Shown here: positions 1-8,439 of the stretch, piece by piece
Numbering within the stretch: the stretch's first letter is position 1
Layout of the letters: every line of letters starts with the position of its first letter
From: Olleya marilimosa CAM030
GTDB lineage: Bacteria > Bacteroidota > Bacteroidia > Flavobacteriales > Flavobacteriaceae
Assembly: GCF_000518485.1 (NCBI RefSeq)
Contig: NZ_JADR01000001.1
Span: 124,001 to 188,000 of the forward strand
Length of the DNA: 64,000 bases
Direction of reading: 5' to 3'
Made by a program: the position numbers and the translations under genes
Notes under the pieces: generated by a model
Told to the model about the DNA's origin: nothing
The model's input: only the letters and a program-made list of their open reading frames with translations
The model's database searches: none

Positions 1-3000
1 GACTACTGTCGCCAAAGGTCGCTGTACTTCTGCACCACCAGAGGTAGAAATCGCCATTGGGATAAAACCCATAATTGTTGTAATGGCTGTTAATAAAATT
101 GGACGTAAACGTTCGTGCGTTGCTTCGTATATACGTTTTTTTAAATCTGTCATTCCACTGTCTTTTAATTCATTGAATTTGTTTATGAGTATGAGTCCGT
201 TTAATACGGCAACTCCGAAGAGCACGATAAACCCGACTCCGGCAGAAATACTGAAAGGCATTCCACGAATCAACAAAACGAAAACACCACCAATGGTCGC
301 CAAAGGCACTGCCATATAGATCATCAAGGCCTGTGTAACTGAATTTAAAGCAAAGTAAAGCAGAACAAATATTGTTAATAGAACGATTGGAACTACAATC
401 ATCAATCGGTCTGAAGCACGTTGAAGGTTTTCGAAAGAACCTCCGTAGGTTACAAAATAACCTGGTGGCAGTTTCACGTCCGTTTCCAATTTTTGTTGAA
501 TTTCCTCGACCATCGATTTTACATCGCGCCCACGAACATTGACCCCTACCGAAATACGACGGGAGGTATTGTCCCTTGAAATCTGCATCGGACCTGGCTT
601 ATAGCTGATATCTGCAACCTCCTTTAAAGGTACTTGTGCACCGTTTGGCAGGTCTATGAAAAGGTTTTTTAAGCTATTGATGTCTTGTCGATATTCCTCT
701 GCCAAACGAATGACCACATCGAATCGTTTTTCCCCTTCAAAAATGACTCCTGCCTGTTCTCCAGAAAATGAAGCACTTACATAATCATTCAGCTTGTCAA
801 CGGTTACACCGTATTGTGCCATTTTTGCCCGGTTATACACCACTGTCATTTGTGGCAAACCGCTTGTAGCTTCTACATTGAGGTCAGCCGCTCCGGGAAC
901 GGTTCTGATGACCGCTGCGATTTCCTGTACCTTGTCTGCCAAAACGCCTAAATCTTCTCCGTACAGTTTGATTGCCACGTCCTCACGAACCCCTGTAAGC
1001 AATTCATTAAAACGAAGTTCTACAGGTTGGGTAAACACGAAATTTACGCCGGGAACTACTGAAATTTTTTCCTGTATTTTTTCTATCAGTTCTTCTTTAC
1101 TATCTGCGGAAGTCCATTTACTCTTATCTTTTTCAAGAATAATATAACTATCGGCAATATCCATAGGCATCGGGTCTGTCGGTATTTCGGCCACACCAAT
1201 CCTAGAAACTACTGTTTTTACTTCCGGAAACTCATTGATTAACTTCTGAAGTTTCTCTGAAGCCTCAATAGATTCTGTAAGACTGCTCCCCGGTTTTATC
1301 AATGCTTGAAATGCAATATCGCCTTCATCAAATTTAGGGACAAATTCTGCTCCCATATTGCTGAAAATAAATCCTGAAATCAAAAGCAAGGAAACCGCGC
1401 CTATAACCACACCTGCCCGAAAGCGAAGTGCAAAATTTAATATAGGCAGATAGATACGATTCAGAACATCCATAATTTTATCACTGAACCTATCAATCTT
1501 GTTTTCAAACTTGGCGAACCAACTATTTTGATTTTTAGCAGGTTTTAAAAATAATGATGACATCATTGGCACGTAGGTAAGACAAAGGATAATCGCTCCT
1601 AAAACGGCAAAACCAAATGTAAATGCCATTGGCCGGAACATTTTCCCTTCCACACCGGTCAAAAAAAGAATCGGTGTAAAAACTATAAGAACAATTAGTT
1701 GACCGAAGAAGGCAGAATTCATCATTTTACTTGAAGAATCATAGGCGATTTCATCCATTTCAGCTTGGTTGATGGCGGTTGTGGATTTTTTCATCCGTTG
1801 ATGAATGTGGAAAACCGCTCCTTCCACGATAATCACCGCTCCATCTACAATAATTCCAAAATCGATCGCACCCAAGGACATTAAATTTGCCCAAATGCCA
1901 AATTGTTTCATCAAAATAAATGCAAATAATAGACATAAAGGGATTATCGAAGCTGCTATCAAGCCACCACGGAAGCTTCCCAAAAGTAAGACCAAAACAA
2001 ATATGACGATTAGGGCTCCTTCTATTAGATTGTTTTTAACGGTACTTGTGGTTGCCTCAATAAGTTCACTTCGGCTTAAAAAAGCATCAATATAAACACC
2101 TTCCGGCAGGGATTTTTGAATTTCTACAATACGCTTTTCCACATTTTCAATCACGTCGCCTGGGCTTTCGCCTTTCAGCATTAAAATTTGTCCACCAACA
2201 GTTTCGTGTCCATCTTGGGTAAATGCACCATAACGCACTTGATTACCATAGCCTACTTTTTCCGCGACATCACGTATTAAAACCGGGCTTCCATTTTGTG
2301 TGGTTACAACCGTGTTTTCCAAATCGGCAATACTTCGTGCCAGCCCTTCGCCACGGATAAAATTGGCTTGGTGGTTTTTTTCGATATAAGCTCCACCAGT
2401 ATTGGCATTGTTCACTTTAAGGGCCTCAAAAACCTGATTCATTGTAATGCCAAAACTTTTTAGTTTATCAGGATTTATGGCAACTTCGTATTGTTTTACA
2501 TAGCCTCCAAAGGCATTGACCTCAACGACTCCGGGGACTAGTGCCATTTGGCGTTTAACAATCCAATCTTGGATGGTACGAAGCTCCATTGCGTCATATT
2601 TGTCTTCATAGCCTTCTTTTACTTTTAAGGTATATTGAAAAATTTCGCCCAGACCTGTTGTTATGGGTGCCATAAAAGGTGTGCCGAAACCTTCAGGGAT
2701 TTCTCCAGCAACTTCGGTCAATTTTTCCTGTACCAATTGCCTTGGCAGATAGGTTCCAGCCTCATCCTTAAAGACAATGGTAACCACCGAAAGACCAAAA
2801 CGGGACACCGAACGCAGTTCGATAACGTCTGGCAGATTTGCCATTGCCAATTCCACAGGGTAGGTAACAAATTGTTCTATATCTTCTGTCCCCAAGTTAG
2901 GGGCCACGGTTATTACCTGTACTTGGTTGTTTGTTATGTCGGGTACAGAACCCAAGTTTATAGTAGCCATAGACCAAATGCCCGTACCAACCAATGCCAC

Positions 3001-3060
3001 TATAAATAAGCCAATAATAAATTTATTATTGATGGAAAATGAAATGATTTTGTTAATCAT
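1..3060 (-). CDS. cusA: CusA/CzcA family heavy-metal efflux RND transporter (partial, C-terminus off window)
   Basis: This is the inner-membrane proton-driven pump of a tripartite heavy-metal exporter; the family moves Cu/Ag or Co/Zn/Cd from periplasm or cytoplasm to the outside. About 1020 codons are open from the ATG at 3060 to the window edge with no stop. The N-terminus starts MINKIISFSI and runs into a first membrane helix, then a pore domain with VPDITNNQVQV. TM4 near residue 400 has the family signature AIDFGIIVDGAVIIVE with the acidic proton-relay residues. Bacteroidota versions are often fused to a TolC-like part, so the missing end could be short or several hundred residues. The HYC_CC_PP-like gene just upstream is a usual neighbour of such pumps. 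Metal specificity cannot be read from the part seen. Confidence 0.93.
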   Translation of the reverse strand, partial: MINKIISFSINNKFIIGLFIVALVGTGIWSMATINLGSVPDITNNQVQVITVAPNLGTEDIEQFVTYPVELAMANLPDVIELRSVSRFGLSVVTIVFKDEAGTYLPRQLVQEKLTEVAGEIPEGFGTPFMAPITTGLGEIFQYTLKVKEGYEDKYDAMELRTIQDWIVKRQMALVPGVVEVNAFGGYVKQYEVAINPDKLKSFGITMNQVFEALKVNNANTGGAYIEKNHQANFIRGEGLARSIADLENTVVTTQNGSPVLIRDVAEKVGYGNQVRYGAFTQDGHETVGGQILMLKGESPGDVIENVEKRIVEIQKSLPEGVYIDAFLSRSELIEATTSTVKNNLIEGALIVIFVLVLLLGSFRGGLIAASIIPLCLLFAFILMKQFGIWANLMSLGAIDFGIIVDGAVIIVEGAVFHIHQRMKKSTTAINQAEMDEIAYDSSSKMMNSAFFGQLIVLIVFTPILFLTGVEGKMFRPMAFTFGFAVLGAIILCLTYVPMMSSLFLKPAKNQNSWFAKFENKIDRFSDKIMDVLNRIYLPILNFALRFRAGVVIGAVSLLLISGFIFSNMGAEFVPKFDEGDIAFQALIKPGSSLTESIEASEKLQKLINEFPEVKTVVSRIGVAEIPTDPMPMDIADSYIILEKDKSKWTSADSKEELIEKIQEKISVVPGVNFVFTQPVELRFNELLTGVREDVAIKLYGEDLGVLADKVQEIAAVIRTVPGAADLNVEATSGLPQMTVVYNRAKMAQYGVTVDKLNDYVSASFSGEQAGVIFEGEKRFDVVIRLAEEYRQDINSLKNLFIDLPNGAQVPLKEVADISYKPGPMQISRDNTSRRISVGVNVRGRDVKSMVEEIQQKLETDVKLPPGYFVTYGGSFENLQRASDRLMIVVPIVLLTIFVLLYFALNSVTQALMIYMAVPLATIGGVFVLLIRGMPFSISAGVGFIVLFGVAVLNGLILINKFNELKDSGMTDLKKRIYEATHERLRPILLTAITTIMGFIPMAISTSGGAEVQRPLATVV

Positions 3061-3179
3061 AGAAAATGTATTAATTCAGTTTAAAACTTACGATGCGAAT
3101 AGGTGCAACGCATTTATATAGCAATGCCTATCTTGAGAAGCATCACGTTAGGATATAGCTATCCTTAAAAAAAACTGAA

Positions 3180-3575
3180 TTATACTTTAGGGGGTTGGAA
3201 AAGCGATTCCAAATATCTGGAAGAGAAGTTTACTTTATGTAAGTTAACCTGTTTTTTTCCTTCAAACTTTAATTGATTAATTAAAGCCAAATTGTTGTTC
3301 TCAATCATTAACACTAAAGGGTGACAACATTGCTGATGAGAATGGATTGGTGTATTCTCCTTATCTGGGTTATGATGATGCCCTTCATTTTTTGCATCTT
3401 TGTCAATGTAATCTTCAACTACATATTCAAGGAAAGAGTCGCCATAAACTTTATGGTCCTGATAATGGGTAATAATACTTGAAATTTCTTTAATTGGTCC
3501 ACAAAAGTCCATATCTATGCTGATTCCCTGAAAAAAGAATAAAATAGACATTGATATGGAAAAGAATATTTTCAT
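3180..3575 (-). CDS. Small secreted His/Cys-rich protein, HYC_CC_PP-like
   Basis: A 131-residue protein with an N-terminal hydrophobic signal segment (residues 1-18). It has a histidine cluster (GHHHNPD, HSHQQCCHP around residues 65-86) with a CC pair, and ends in FQPPKV. This pattern, and the position directly upstream of a CusA-type pump, match the small Bacteroidota proteins called HYC_CC_PP, found beside metal-efflux genes. The His and Cys residues suggest metal binding in the periplasm, but this is inference. It is co-directional with cusA, 120 bp before the pump start. The HYC triplet itself reads HYQ here, so the family assignment is by resemblance. Confidence 0.65.
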   Translation of the reverse strand: MKIFFSISMSILFFFQGISIDMDFCGPIKEISSIITHYQDHKVYGDSFLEYVVEDYIDKDAKNEGHHHNPDKENTPIHSHQQCCHPLVLMIENNNLALINQLKFEGKKQVNLHKVNFSSRYLESLFQPPKV

Positions 3576-3649
3576 AAAGTTTCACAAAGATACAAATTAA
3601 TCGATGCACAGGTTGTGCAAAAACTATGGTTGTTCTTTATTTACTAATT

Positions 3650-5095
3650 TTAGTTAACCTTAAATATAGATTTTGCCTCTCTATAAATCCGTTCAAAATT
3701 GAGCTTTAATTCATCGGTTGTAAAATGTTGATGAGGATTTGGTATTTCTCTTTTAATCGTTTGTAGTTTAAATTGAACTCTTTTATCTTTGCCATCAGCA
3801 AAAGTTATAAACTCGCCTTGTTTCAAACGGAAAAAAACATCTGCTCTACGTTTAGAAACTTCTTTTTCGCCTGTGGTAATTCTCGTATCAAAATTTAGAT
3901 TGTGTCCACGATTTATACTTGTGGTTTCCTTACGAACAATCTCAAAGAAACGCTCATAATATTTTGCAGTATCTGGGTCATTAACTTTGCCGAAAAACTG
4001 ATAGGAAAGATTGCTCAAAATAGCCTTACTCGCTTTGTCTCCATATAGCATATCATTCTGAATTTTATCCTGCATCACGTAAATTGTGGCAATATCATAG
4101 CTTCTTAAAGTTGCGGGAATGCGGTGCATATTAAGCAGCTTTATGGTTGGGGCTTCTTCCATCATTAAAAATGACGACTGTTGACCTCTCACGCTCATTT
4201 GCTTGATGACTGTGTGCATAATTGCAGCGATGATAGGCGAGTAAGCTGATTCATATTTGGGATGGTTCACGATGCAGATAACAGCAGGATTGTCCTTGCT
4301 GTTGATATTCAATGGTACTTCATCTTTTGACAAAGCCATAAACAACTGTTGTGAACCTATCTTTTTAAAGGCATTGGCCAATGTGCTTTTCACACCTGCC
4401 GTTTGTTTGTCAGAATCCATTCCGTTGATAAAAGCACTTGCCATACTTCGGGAAGTGATATTTGAGCTCACAAAAGTAACCAACTGTTTGGTAGTCATCG
4501 ATTGAAAAATAGCAATCAAATGGGGCAGGGTGCAATATTGAGGATAGGACGTTTTTAGTTTCCAAATCATTCCACCCATCAAACCTTCAACAGCATCACT
4601 GAAGAATTTTGTGGTACTGTTTGTACTGGATTCGTTGAACTCCAAAAGATTTTCAATGAGTACCTTGGATAATTCATTCACACTTTCCTCATTGGGCAAA
4701 TATCTTGGGGTAATTGGGTTTACACAATAATGGATTTGGTCAAAAGCTATGGTATAGAATTTAATATCCTTTTCTTTAAATAATGGGTAGGCAATTTCGG
4801 TAAGTTCAAAATCCTTGTAATCGTGTATGATACCACAAAATTGATGGGTACTAAAATGCTGTAAAAAATTATAGATAACACTTTCTGTTTTACCGCTTCC
4901 CGCAGAGCCAATAATCGATGCACCTCGCTTGATATTTTCGATTTGAAATTTTCCACGACGAAGTTTAAAGCGTACCTGATATTTCTTATCTCCGTTTTTG
5001 GGCTCTTCTTGATGAAGAAACACATATAAAACTGTACTGACAAACAATACCGGAACAACAATAAAAAGGATGATATGTGGTATTGACATACTCAT
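3650..5095 (-). CDS. VirD4/TraG-type coupling protein (MobC-like)
   Basis: A 481-residue T4SS coupling ATPase that would deliver the relaxase-DNA complex to a transfer channel. One membrane helix lies at residues 8-27. Walker A GSAGSGKT is at 63-70 and a Walker B-like FLMMEEAP at about 309-316. It is shorter than the 600-700 residues usual for TraG of Bacteroidota conjugative transposons. Its ATG overlaps the stop codon of the relaxase gene (ATGA), so the two are translationally coupled. Together with the BfmA-like and DUF5712 genes it forms a mobilization operon read leftwards. No transfer-channel genes are seen next to it. Confidence 0.85.
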   Translation of the reverse strand: MSMSIPHIILFIVVPVLFVSTVLYVFLHQEEPKNGDKKYQVRFKLRRGKFQIENIKRGASIIGSAGSGKTESVIYNFLQHFSTHQFCGIIHDYKDFELTEIAYPLFKEKDIKFYTIAFDQIHYCVNPITPRYLPNEESVNELSKVLIENLLEFNESSTNSTTKFFSDAVEGLMGGMIWKLKTSYPQYCTLPHLIAIFQSMTTKQLVTFVSSNITSRSMASAFINGMDSDKQTAGVKSTLANAFKKIGSQQLFMALSKDEVPLNINSKDNPAVICIVNHPKYESAYSPIIAAIMHTVIKQMSVRGQQSSFLMMEEAPTIKLLNMHRIPATLRSYDIATIYVMQDKIQNDMLYGDKASKAILSNLSYQFFGKVNDPDTAKYYERFFEIVRKETTSINRGHNLNFDTRITTGEKEVSKRRADVFFRLKQGEFITFADGKDKRVQFKLQTIKREIPNPHQHFTTDELKLNFERIYREAKSIFKVN

Positions 5096-6120
5096 ATCCC
5101 AATAGAACCCGACTGTATTGCTCGGTCAATCCCTTTTTTAAACTTGTTGATTATCTTTAATGCCAACTGTACTTTGTTTGTTGGAATATTCATTATGGGT
5201 ACACCAGATTTGGCAAGTATTTTATAGGCAGTTGCCTTTTCATTGGTTGGCAATCCCGAAAGAATTGAGAAATACAACTTTGGATTTTTCAGGAATGTTT
5301 TACGTGCCTTATAAGTTTCAACATAGTTTCGTTTGTATTGAAATAGAGTGTCAAACGTTTTTTCAGAAGCCTTAAAGAATTTGTCCCTATCAAAACCACG
5401 TTTTACAGGTTTGCCATTAAAAACGGTTTCCGAAGCTTTGTACTTGCTACCAGGGGACAAACTGTATTTATTGGACATATCCTTTCTGCTCACAATAATA
5501 TGGATATGGCTTTGAGAGCCTTCTTTAGGCATCCCTCTAACAATGCGTTTTCCATCTTGTTGATGTGGTGCTTCTTTTTCCAATCGGGACATCGTTTGCT
5601 GTAATTTTTTGATGTTGCCTTCTAATTCGCCACTTTTAATTTTCCGGATATCGTTCTTAATTTGAAGTATCTTGGTGGCATAAGGTTGGTTCTCCTGAAT
5701 TTTCTTGTCCGTTCCTCTATAGGTACGTTGATGTTCAATCTTCGCGTAATATTTAATGTCATCTACGGTTACAGCTCGTCCGTTTATTTCCCGATTAAAA
5801 GATTTAGCGTACTCTTTCATCAATTCTCGGGTGTACTTTTTCAGTTCCTCGGAATGATTTTGCAATCGCTTCAATTCATAAGCACTCGGATTGACTGTAA
5901 TGGAATAAAACTTTGGTTCGGTCTTTTTGAGTTTAGCCGTATTTCCGTCAATTTCTTTAATGACTTCCTTACCTGATATTTCTTCGCCATATTGGTTAAA
6001 AAAATGTTCCATCTCATCAATGGATTTTCCTTCATTCTCTTTTTCGAGATACGCGACAAAATCGGAAACGCTCTGTGCATAATTACCGTCTAATGTCTGT
6101 TTGGTTACCGTGATATACAT
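5092..6120 (-). CDS. mobB: MobB-like relaxase, DUF5712 family
   Basis: Predicted DNA-nicking relaxase of the element, 342 residues. The start MYITVTKQTL at 6120 is chosen over an upstream in-frame ATG at 6153. It sits one base after the stop codon of the preceding gene (TAA-A-ATG), and the family begins with this motif. An HxH motif (SHIHIIVSRKD, His206 and His208) resembles the metal-binding HUH histidines of Mob relaxases. A Lys/Glu-rich helical stretch (about 85-185) precedes it. The N-terminal YITVTK and the HIHIIVSR segments are what I recognise as DUF5712/MobB of Bacteroidota elements. The operon partners are a BfmA-like accessory upstream and the coupling protein downstream. The catalytic Tyr cannot be assigned with certainty. 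Confidence 0.8.
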   Translation of the reverse strand: MYITVTKQTLDGNYAQSVSDFVAYLEKENEGKSIDEMEHFFNQYGEEISGKEVIKEIDGNTAKLKKTEPKFYSITVNPSAYELKRLQNHSEELKKYTRELMKEYAKSFNREINGRAVTVDDIKYYAKIEHQRTYRGTDKKIQENQPYATKILQIKNDIRKIKSGELEGNIKKLQQTMSRLEKEAPHQQDGKRIVRGMPKEGSQSHIHIIVSRKDMSNKYSLSPGSKYKASETVFNGKPVKRGFDRDKFFKASEKTFDTLFQYKRNYVETYKARKTFLKNPKLYFSILSGLPTNEKATAYKILAKSGVPIMNIPTNKVQLALKIINKFKKGIDRAIQSGSIGI

Positions 6121-6121
6121 T

Positions 6122-6670
6122 TTATATTTTTTGTTTAATGTTTTCAAATTCATCTTTGGTCAGTTCCAGTTTTAAATAGCCACCTCCAAAACTGCTTTTT
6201 ACATAAGTGGTCTTATTGATGATTTTTTCCAAATCATATTTTACGGAATGAAATTGTTGCTGAACTTCTTCGTAACGATTTCGGTAATGATTTAGTTCTT
6301 CGTTTTCGGTAATCAATTCTTGTTGTTCAAATTCAAATGGTTCTTCTTGTAACTCTTTCTCATTTGGGTTTTCTTGAAAAAGCAATTCCAACATTGCATT
6401 GGTGGGCTTGGTCTGGTTTTTTTCAATATCTCTAATAATGGCTACAAGGGCATTGATTCGTTTTTTGAGACTATTCTCCAAGGTCTGCATATTCGGACCC
6501 AAAGATTCATTTGGGGATAGCTCGTTCAAATCAAAAAAGTTCATCATTGTTTCCAGCGTATCGGTGTGCGAACGTGAAATTCTTTTGGAAAATTTCCGAA
6601 AACGAGTTGCCACATTAGGTTTAATACTAATGGCAGAAAAACTGTATTTCTTTTGATGATTTGAACTCAT
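6122..6670 (-). CDS. BfmA/BtgA-like mobilization accessory protein
   Basis: A 182-residue first gene of the mobilization operon. The basic N-terminus (residues 1-40: KPNVATRFRKFSKRISRSHTD) resembles a ribbon-helix-helix type DNA-binding segment. It is followed by a helical, probably coiled-coil part (60-160). Proteins of the BfmA/BtgA type sit before the relaxase in Bacteroides mobilizable elements and bind oriT. The hairpin-rich region directly upstream (6671-7000) is the likely target. The stop is one base from the relaxase start. Assignment is by N-terminal pattern and context. Confidence 0.72.
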   Translation of the reverse strand: MSSNHQKKYSFSAISIKPNVATRFRKFSKRISRSHTDTLETMMNFFDLNELSPNESLGPNMQTLENSLKKRINALVAIIRDIEKNQTKPTNAMLELLFQENPNEKELQEEPFEFEQQELITENEELNHYRNRYEEVQQQFHSVKYDLEKIINKTTYVKSSFGGGYLKLELTKDEFENIKQKI

Positions 6671-7000
6671 TTACTGTAAAAAATTGCCGTTTTATAAGGG
6701 TTTCAAAAGGATTTACTGTAAAATTTTATTATTTTCTTAAACCCTTTAAACAGTAATTATTTGTTTTTCAAATAATTACAACTAAAAATCAACCGTTAAC
6801 ATCGCCTTGGCGTGTTACCCTCTTGCTTCTCAAATTCGTCCCGCAGGGACAAAATTTTTCAAACAACCTGACTAAAAAGTCAGTTGCTTTTTTTCGGAAT
6901 AAAAAATTCCGATATGTTTAATTTTTGGTGTGTATCATTATCGGCGAAAGTCAAATCAAAATGGGATAATGATACTTAAAATGGTACTGCTTAAAAGCCT
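6671..7000. other. Candidate oriT / operator region of the mobilization operon
   Basis: This gene-free stretch lies directly upstream of the mobilization operon and is crowded with inverted repeats. TTTACTGTAAA occurs at 6670-6680 and 6712-6722, with the inverted half ACAGTAA at 6749-6755. AAGGGTTT (6696-6703) faces AAACCCTT (6739-6746). Three short hairpins follow at 6838-6850, 6868-6883 and 6895-6911. A perfect 11-bp inverted repeat GTATCATTATC/GATAATGATAC lies at 6932-6942 and 6965-6975. Such repeats next to a relaxase gene are typical of oriT and of autoregulatory operators. The nic site is not identified. The remainder to 7150 shows nothing further that I can name. Confidence 0.5.
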
Positions 7001-7156
7001 TTTAAAGATATTCTATTTGCAAATAATATTCAAATACGGATTGTTTTCAAATGGTAGGTTTTGATACCAAAAAATAGGATTTTTATGAAAATGCAAATTT
7101 AGGACGTCGAGTTTTGGATTATTGGCTCTTGAAATTTTGAAAAAATAAGGCACAAA

Positions 7157-7184
7157 AAAAGACCTCTGAAAATTCAAAGGTCCA
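7157..7184 (-). terminator. Rho-independent terminator after the 65-aa gene
   Basis: The minus strand reads GACCTTTGA-ATTT-TCAGAGGTC followed by seven T. The stem has one G-T wobble. It lies 18 bp after the stop of the 7202-7399 gene. Confidence 0.75.
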
Positions 7185-7201
7185 AATTTTTGCGTTGCAA
7201 T

Positions 7202-7399
7202 TTAGATGTTAAAAATGTACTTATATGTATATAAATTCTTTATCGCTTCTTCGTCCAATATGGTATTATAATCTAAATGATGTTTATTGGCGTAGGCTTT
7301 AAGGTCGTTCCCAAATTTGTTCTCTATATCTTCTTTTGAAACTGAAAGTAGATGCTGTTGGGTTTCGTCATCGAGGTTGTTATAATTTAGATAAATCAT
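7202..7399 (-). CDS. Small conserved-looking protein of the mobile element, function unknown
   Basis: A 65-residue acidic, helical protein (MIYLNYNNLDDETQQHLLSV). It has no Cys and no membrane segment. It lies 11 bp after the DUF6876 gene and is followed by a clear terminator, so it is the last gene of a short unit. The codon pattern is coding-like. I do not recognise a family and infer only that it belongs to the accessory cargo of the element. Confidence 0.6.
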   Translation of the reverse strand: MIYLNYNNLDDETQQHLLSVSKEDIENKFGNDLKAYANKHHLDYNTILDEEAIKNLYTYKYIFNI

Positions 7400-7410
7400 A
7401 GCCTTTGTTT

Positions 7411-7791
7411 TTAGTATTCACTTGGTAACATCAGCGTATTATCCACAAAATATAAACGCAATTCATCTAAAGGAAAATCAGTAAAGTTGTATTGATGCGT
7501 TTCAAAAACATTTCCATTTCCATCGCTATAAATTATTTCAGCTTCATAGCCCGTAAAATCTTGTTCATCTTCCGATAGCCTTTTAAAATCTATTGTGATA
7601 AAATGGCTTCGGTTCAGCAAACTTTTGGCGATTACTGAAACATCAGTAATGAGCCAAAAACATTCTGCTACATTGGCTAAATATTTCAATCCGTTTGTAA
7701 ATCGGGTGCGTATCAATGGGATTTGATATAACATTTCAGAACCGTGAAAATGTTGCAATCCTTCTTTTATTTCGTTAACTTGTGCTTTCAT
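7411..7791 (-). CDS. DUF6876 family protein
   Basis: A 126-residue protein starting MKAQVNEIKEGLQHFHGSE. This internal ATG at 7791 is preferred to one at 7836 because the extra 15 residues are unlike the family. The core contains TRFTNGLKYLAN and CFWLITDVS, which I associate with DUF6876, a domain of unknown function common in Bacteroidota mobile elements. Aromatic pairs and an acidic C-terminus (FVDNTLMLPSEY) suggest a compact soluble protein. It follows ssb, from which a strong hairpin separates it. Confidence 0.7.
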   Translation of the reverse strand: MKAQVNEIKEGLQHFHGSEMLYQIPLIRTRFTNGLKYLANVAECFWLITDVSVIAKSLLNRSHFITIDFKRLSEDEQDFTGYEAEIIYSDGNGNVFETHQYNFTDFPLDELRLYFVDNTLMLPSEY

Positions 7792-7824
7792 TGTAATGTC
7801 TTTTTTAGATTTAATGATGAAAAG

Positions 7825-7867
7825 AAGAGGGCACAAACTAATTGAAAACTGGTATTAGTGCCCTCTT
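7825..7867 (-). terminator. Long hairpin between ssb and the DUF6876 gene
   Basis: AAGAGGGCAC (7825-7834) pairs with GTGCCCTCTT (7858-7867). An inner ACTAAT/ATTAGT pair extends the stem. On the minus strand it starts 7 bases after the ssb stop and ends in CTTTTC, a weak T run, so termination may be partial. Confidence 0.6.
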
Positions 7868-7873
7868 TACTTT

Positions 7874-8209
7874 TTACTTACTACCCATTAATAGGATTTC
7901 ATCGGCTACCACTTCGGTAACATAGCGTTGGTTGCCATCGTCCGTGGTATAGGTTCGGGTCTTTAGTTTTCCAACAACTCCGATTTCTTTGCCCTTTTCG
8001 GCATACTTTTCGATAATTTCAGCAGTTTTGCCCCAAGCGACAACGGTGTGCCAATTGGTGTCCGTTTGTTTCTCGCCCTTGCCGTTTTTGTAGTATTCAT
8101 TGGTTGCCAATGAGAATCGGGCTACTTTTTTACCACTTTCAAGGTTCGTAATGGTTGGCTCTTGTCCAACATTTCCAATTAACTGTACGTGATTTTTAAT
8201 AGTACTCAT
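7874..8209 (-). CDS. ssb: Single-stranded DNA-binding protein (element-encoded)
   Basis: A 111-residue SSB consisting of the OB-fold only: IKNHVQLIGNVGQEP at the N-terminus, TNWHTVVAWGKTAE in the middle (about 52-65) and GVVGKLKTRTYTTDDG (about 78-93). It lacks the long flexible linker and acidic C-terminal tip of housekeeping SSB (about 150-180 residues), ending in LLMGSK. Short SSBs of this type are usual on mobile elements and would protect single-stranded DNA during transfer. The missing tip suggests it does not recruit the usual SSB partners. Confidence 0.93.
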   Translation of the reverse strand: MSTIKNHVQLIGNVGQEPTITNLESGKKVARFSLATNEYYKNGKGEKQTDTNWHTVVAWGKTAEIIEKYAEKGKEIGVVGKLKTRTYTTDDGNQRYVTEVVADEILLMGSK

Positions 8210-8265
8210 AATAAAAGATTTAAAAGATTAATAATTTCCCTATTAGGTTTAAACTGAATTAAATT

Positions 8266-8439
8266 TTAAGGGGTGTTTGTATGATTTCTTTCGTGCTCCG
8301 CACAATAGATGAAGTGGGTTTTGTCAAGACTTTTAGGGAATAAATCAGGTGTGTTTGCGACGTAGTAAAATCCTTGGATTTTCAAGGAAGTAGAAACCTT
8401 ATTTTTGCCTAAAACTTGTACAGTCTTGACAAGTTCCAT
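8266..8439 (-). CDS. Small protein of unknown function
   Basis: An open frame of 57 residues from the ATG at 8439 (MELVKTVQVLGKN) to a stop at 8266, upstream of ssb on the same strand. The internal start is preferred because the upstream extension falls into a hairpin sequence (GCCATTTG at 8464-8471 and CAAATGGC at 8506-8513). The composition is protein-like: an IQGFYYVANTPDLFP core and CAEHERNH near the end. No family is recognised, and it may be spurious. Confidence 0.45.
   Translation of the reverse strand: MELVKTVQVLGKNKVSTSLKIQGFYYVANTPDLFPKSLDKTHFIYCAEHERNHTNTP

Noticed and set aside
2635-3009. Plus-strand frame of 124 codons
   Set aside because: It lies wholly inside the minus-strand CusA gene, is Cys/His-rich at random, and is a shadow.
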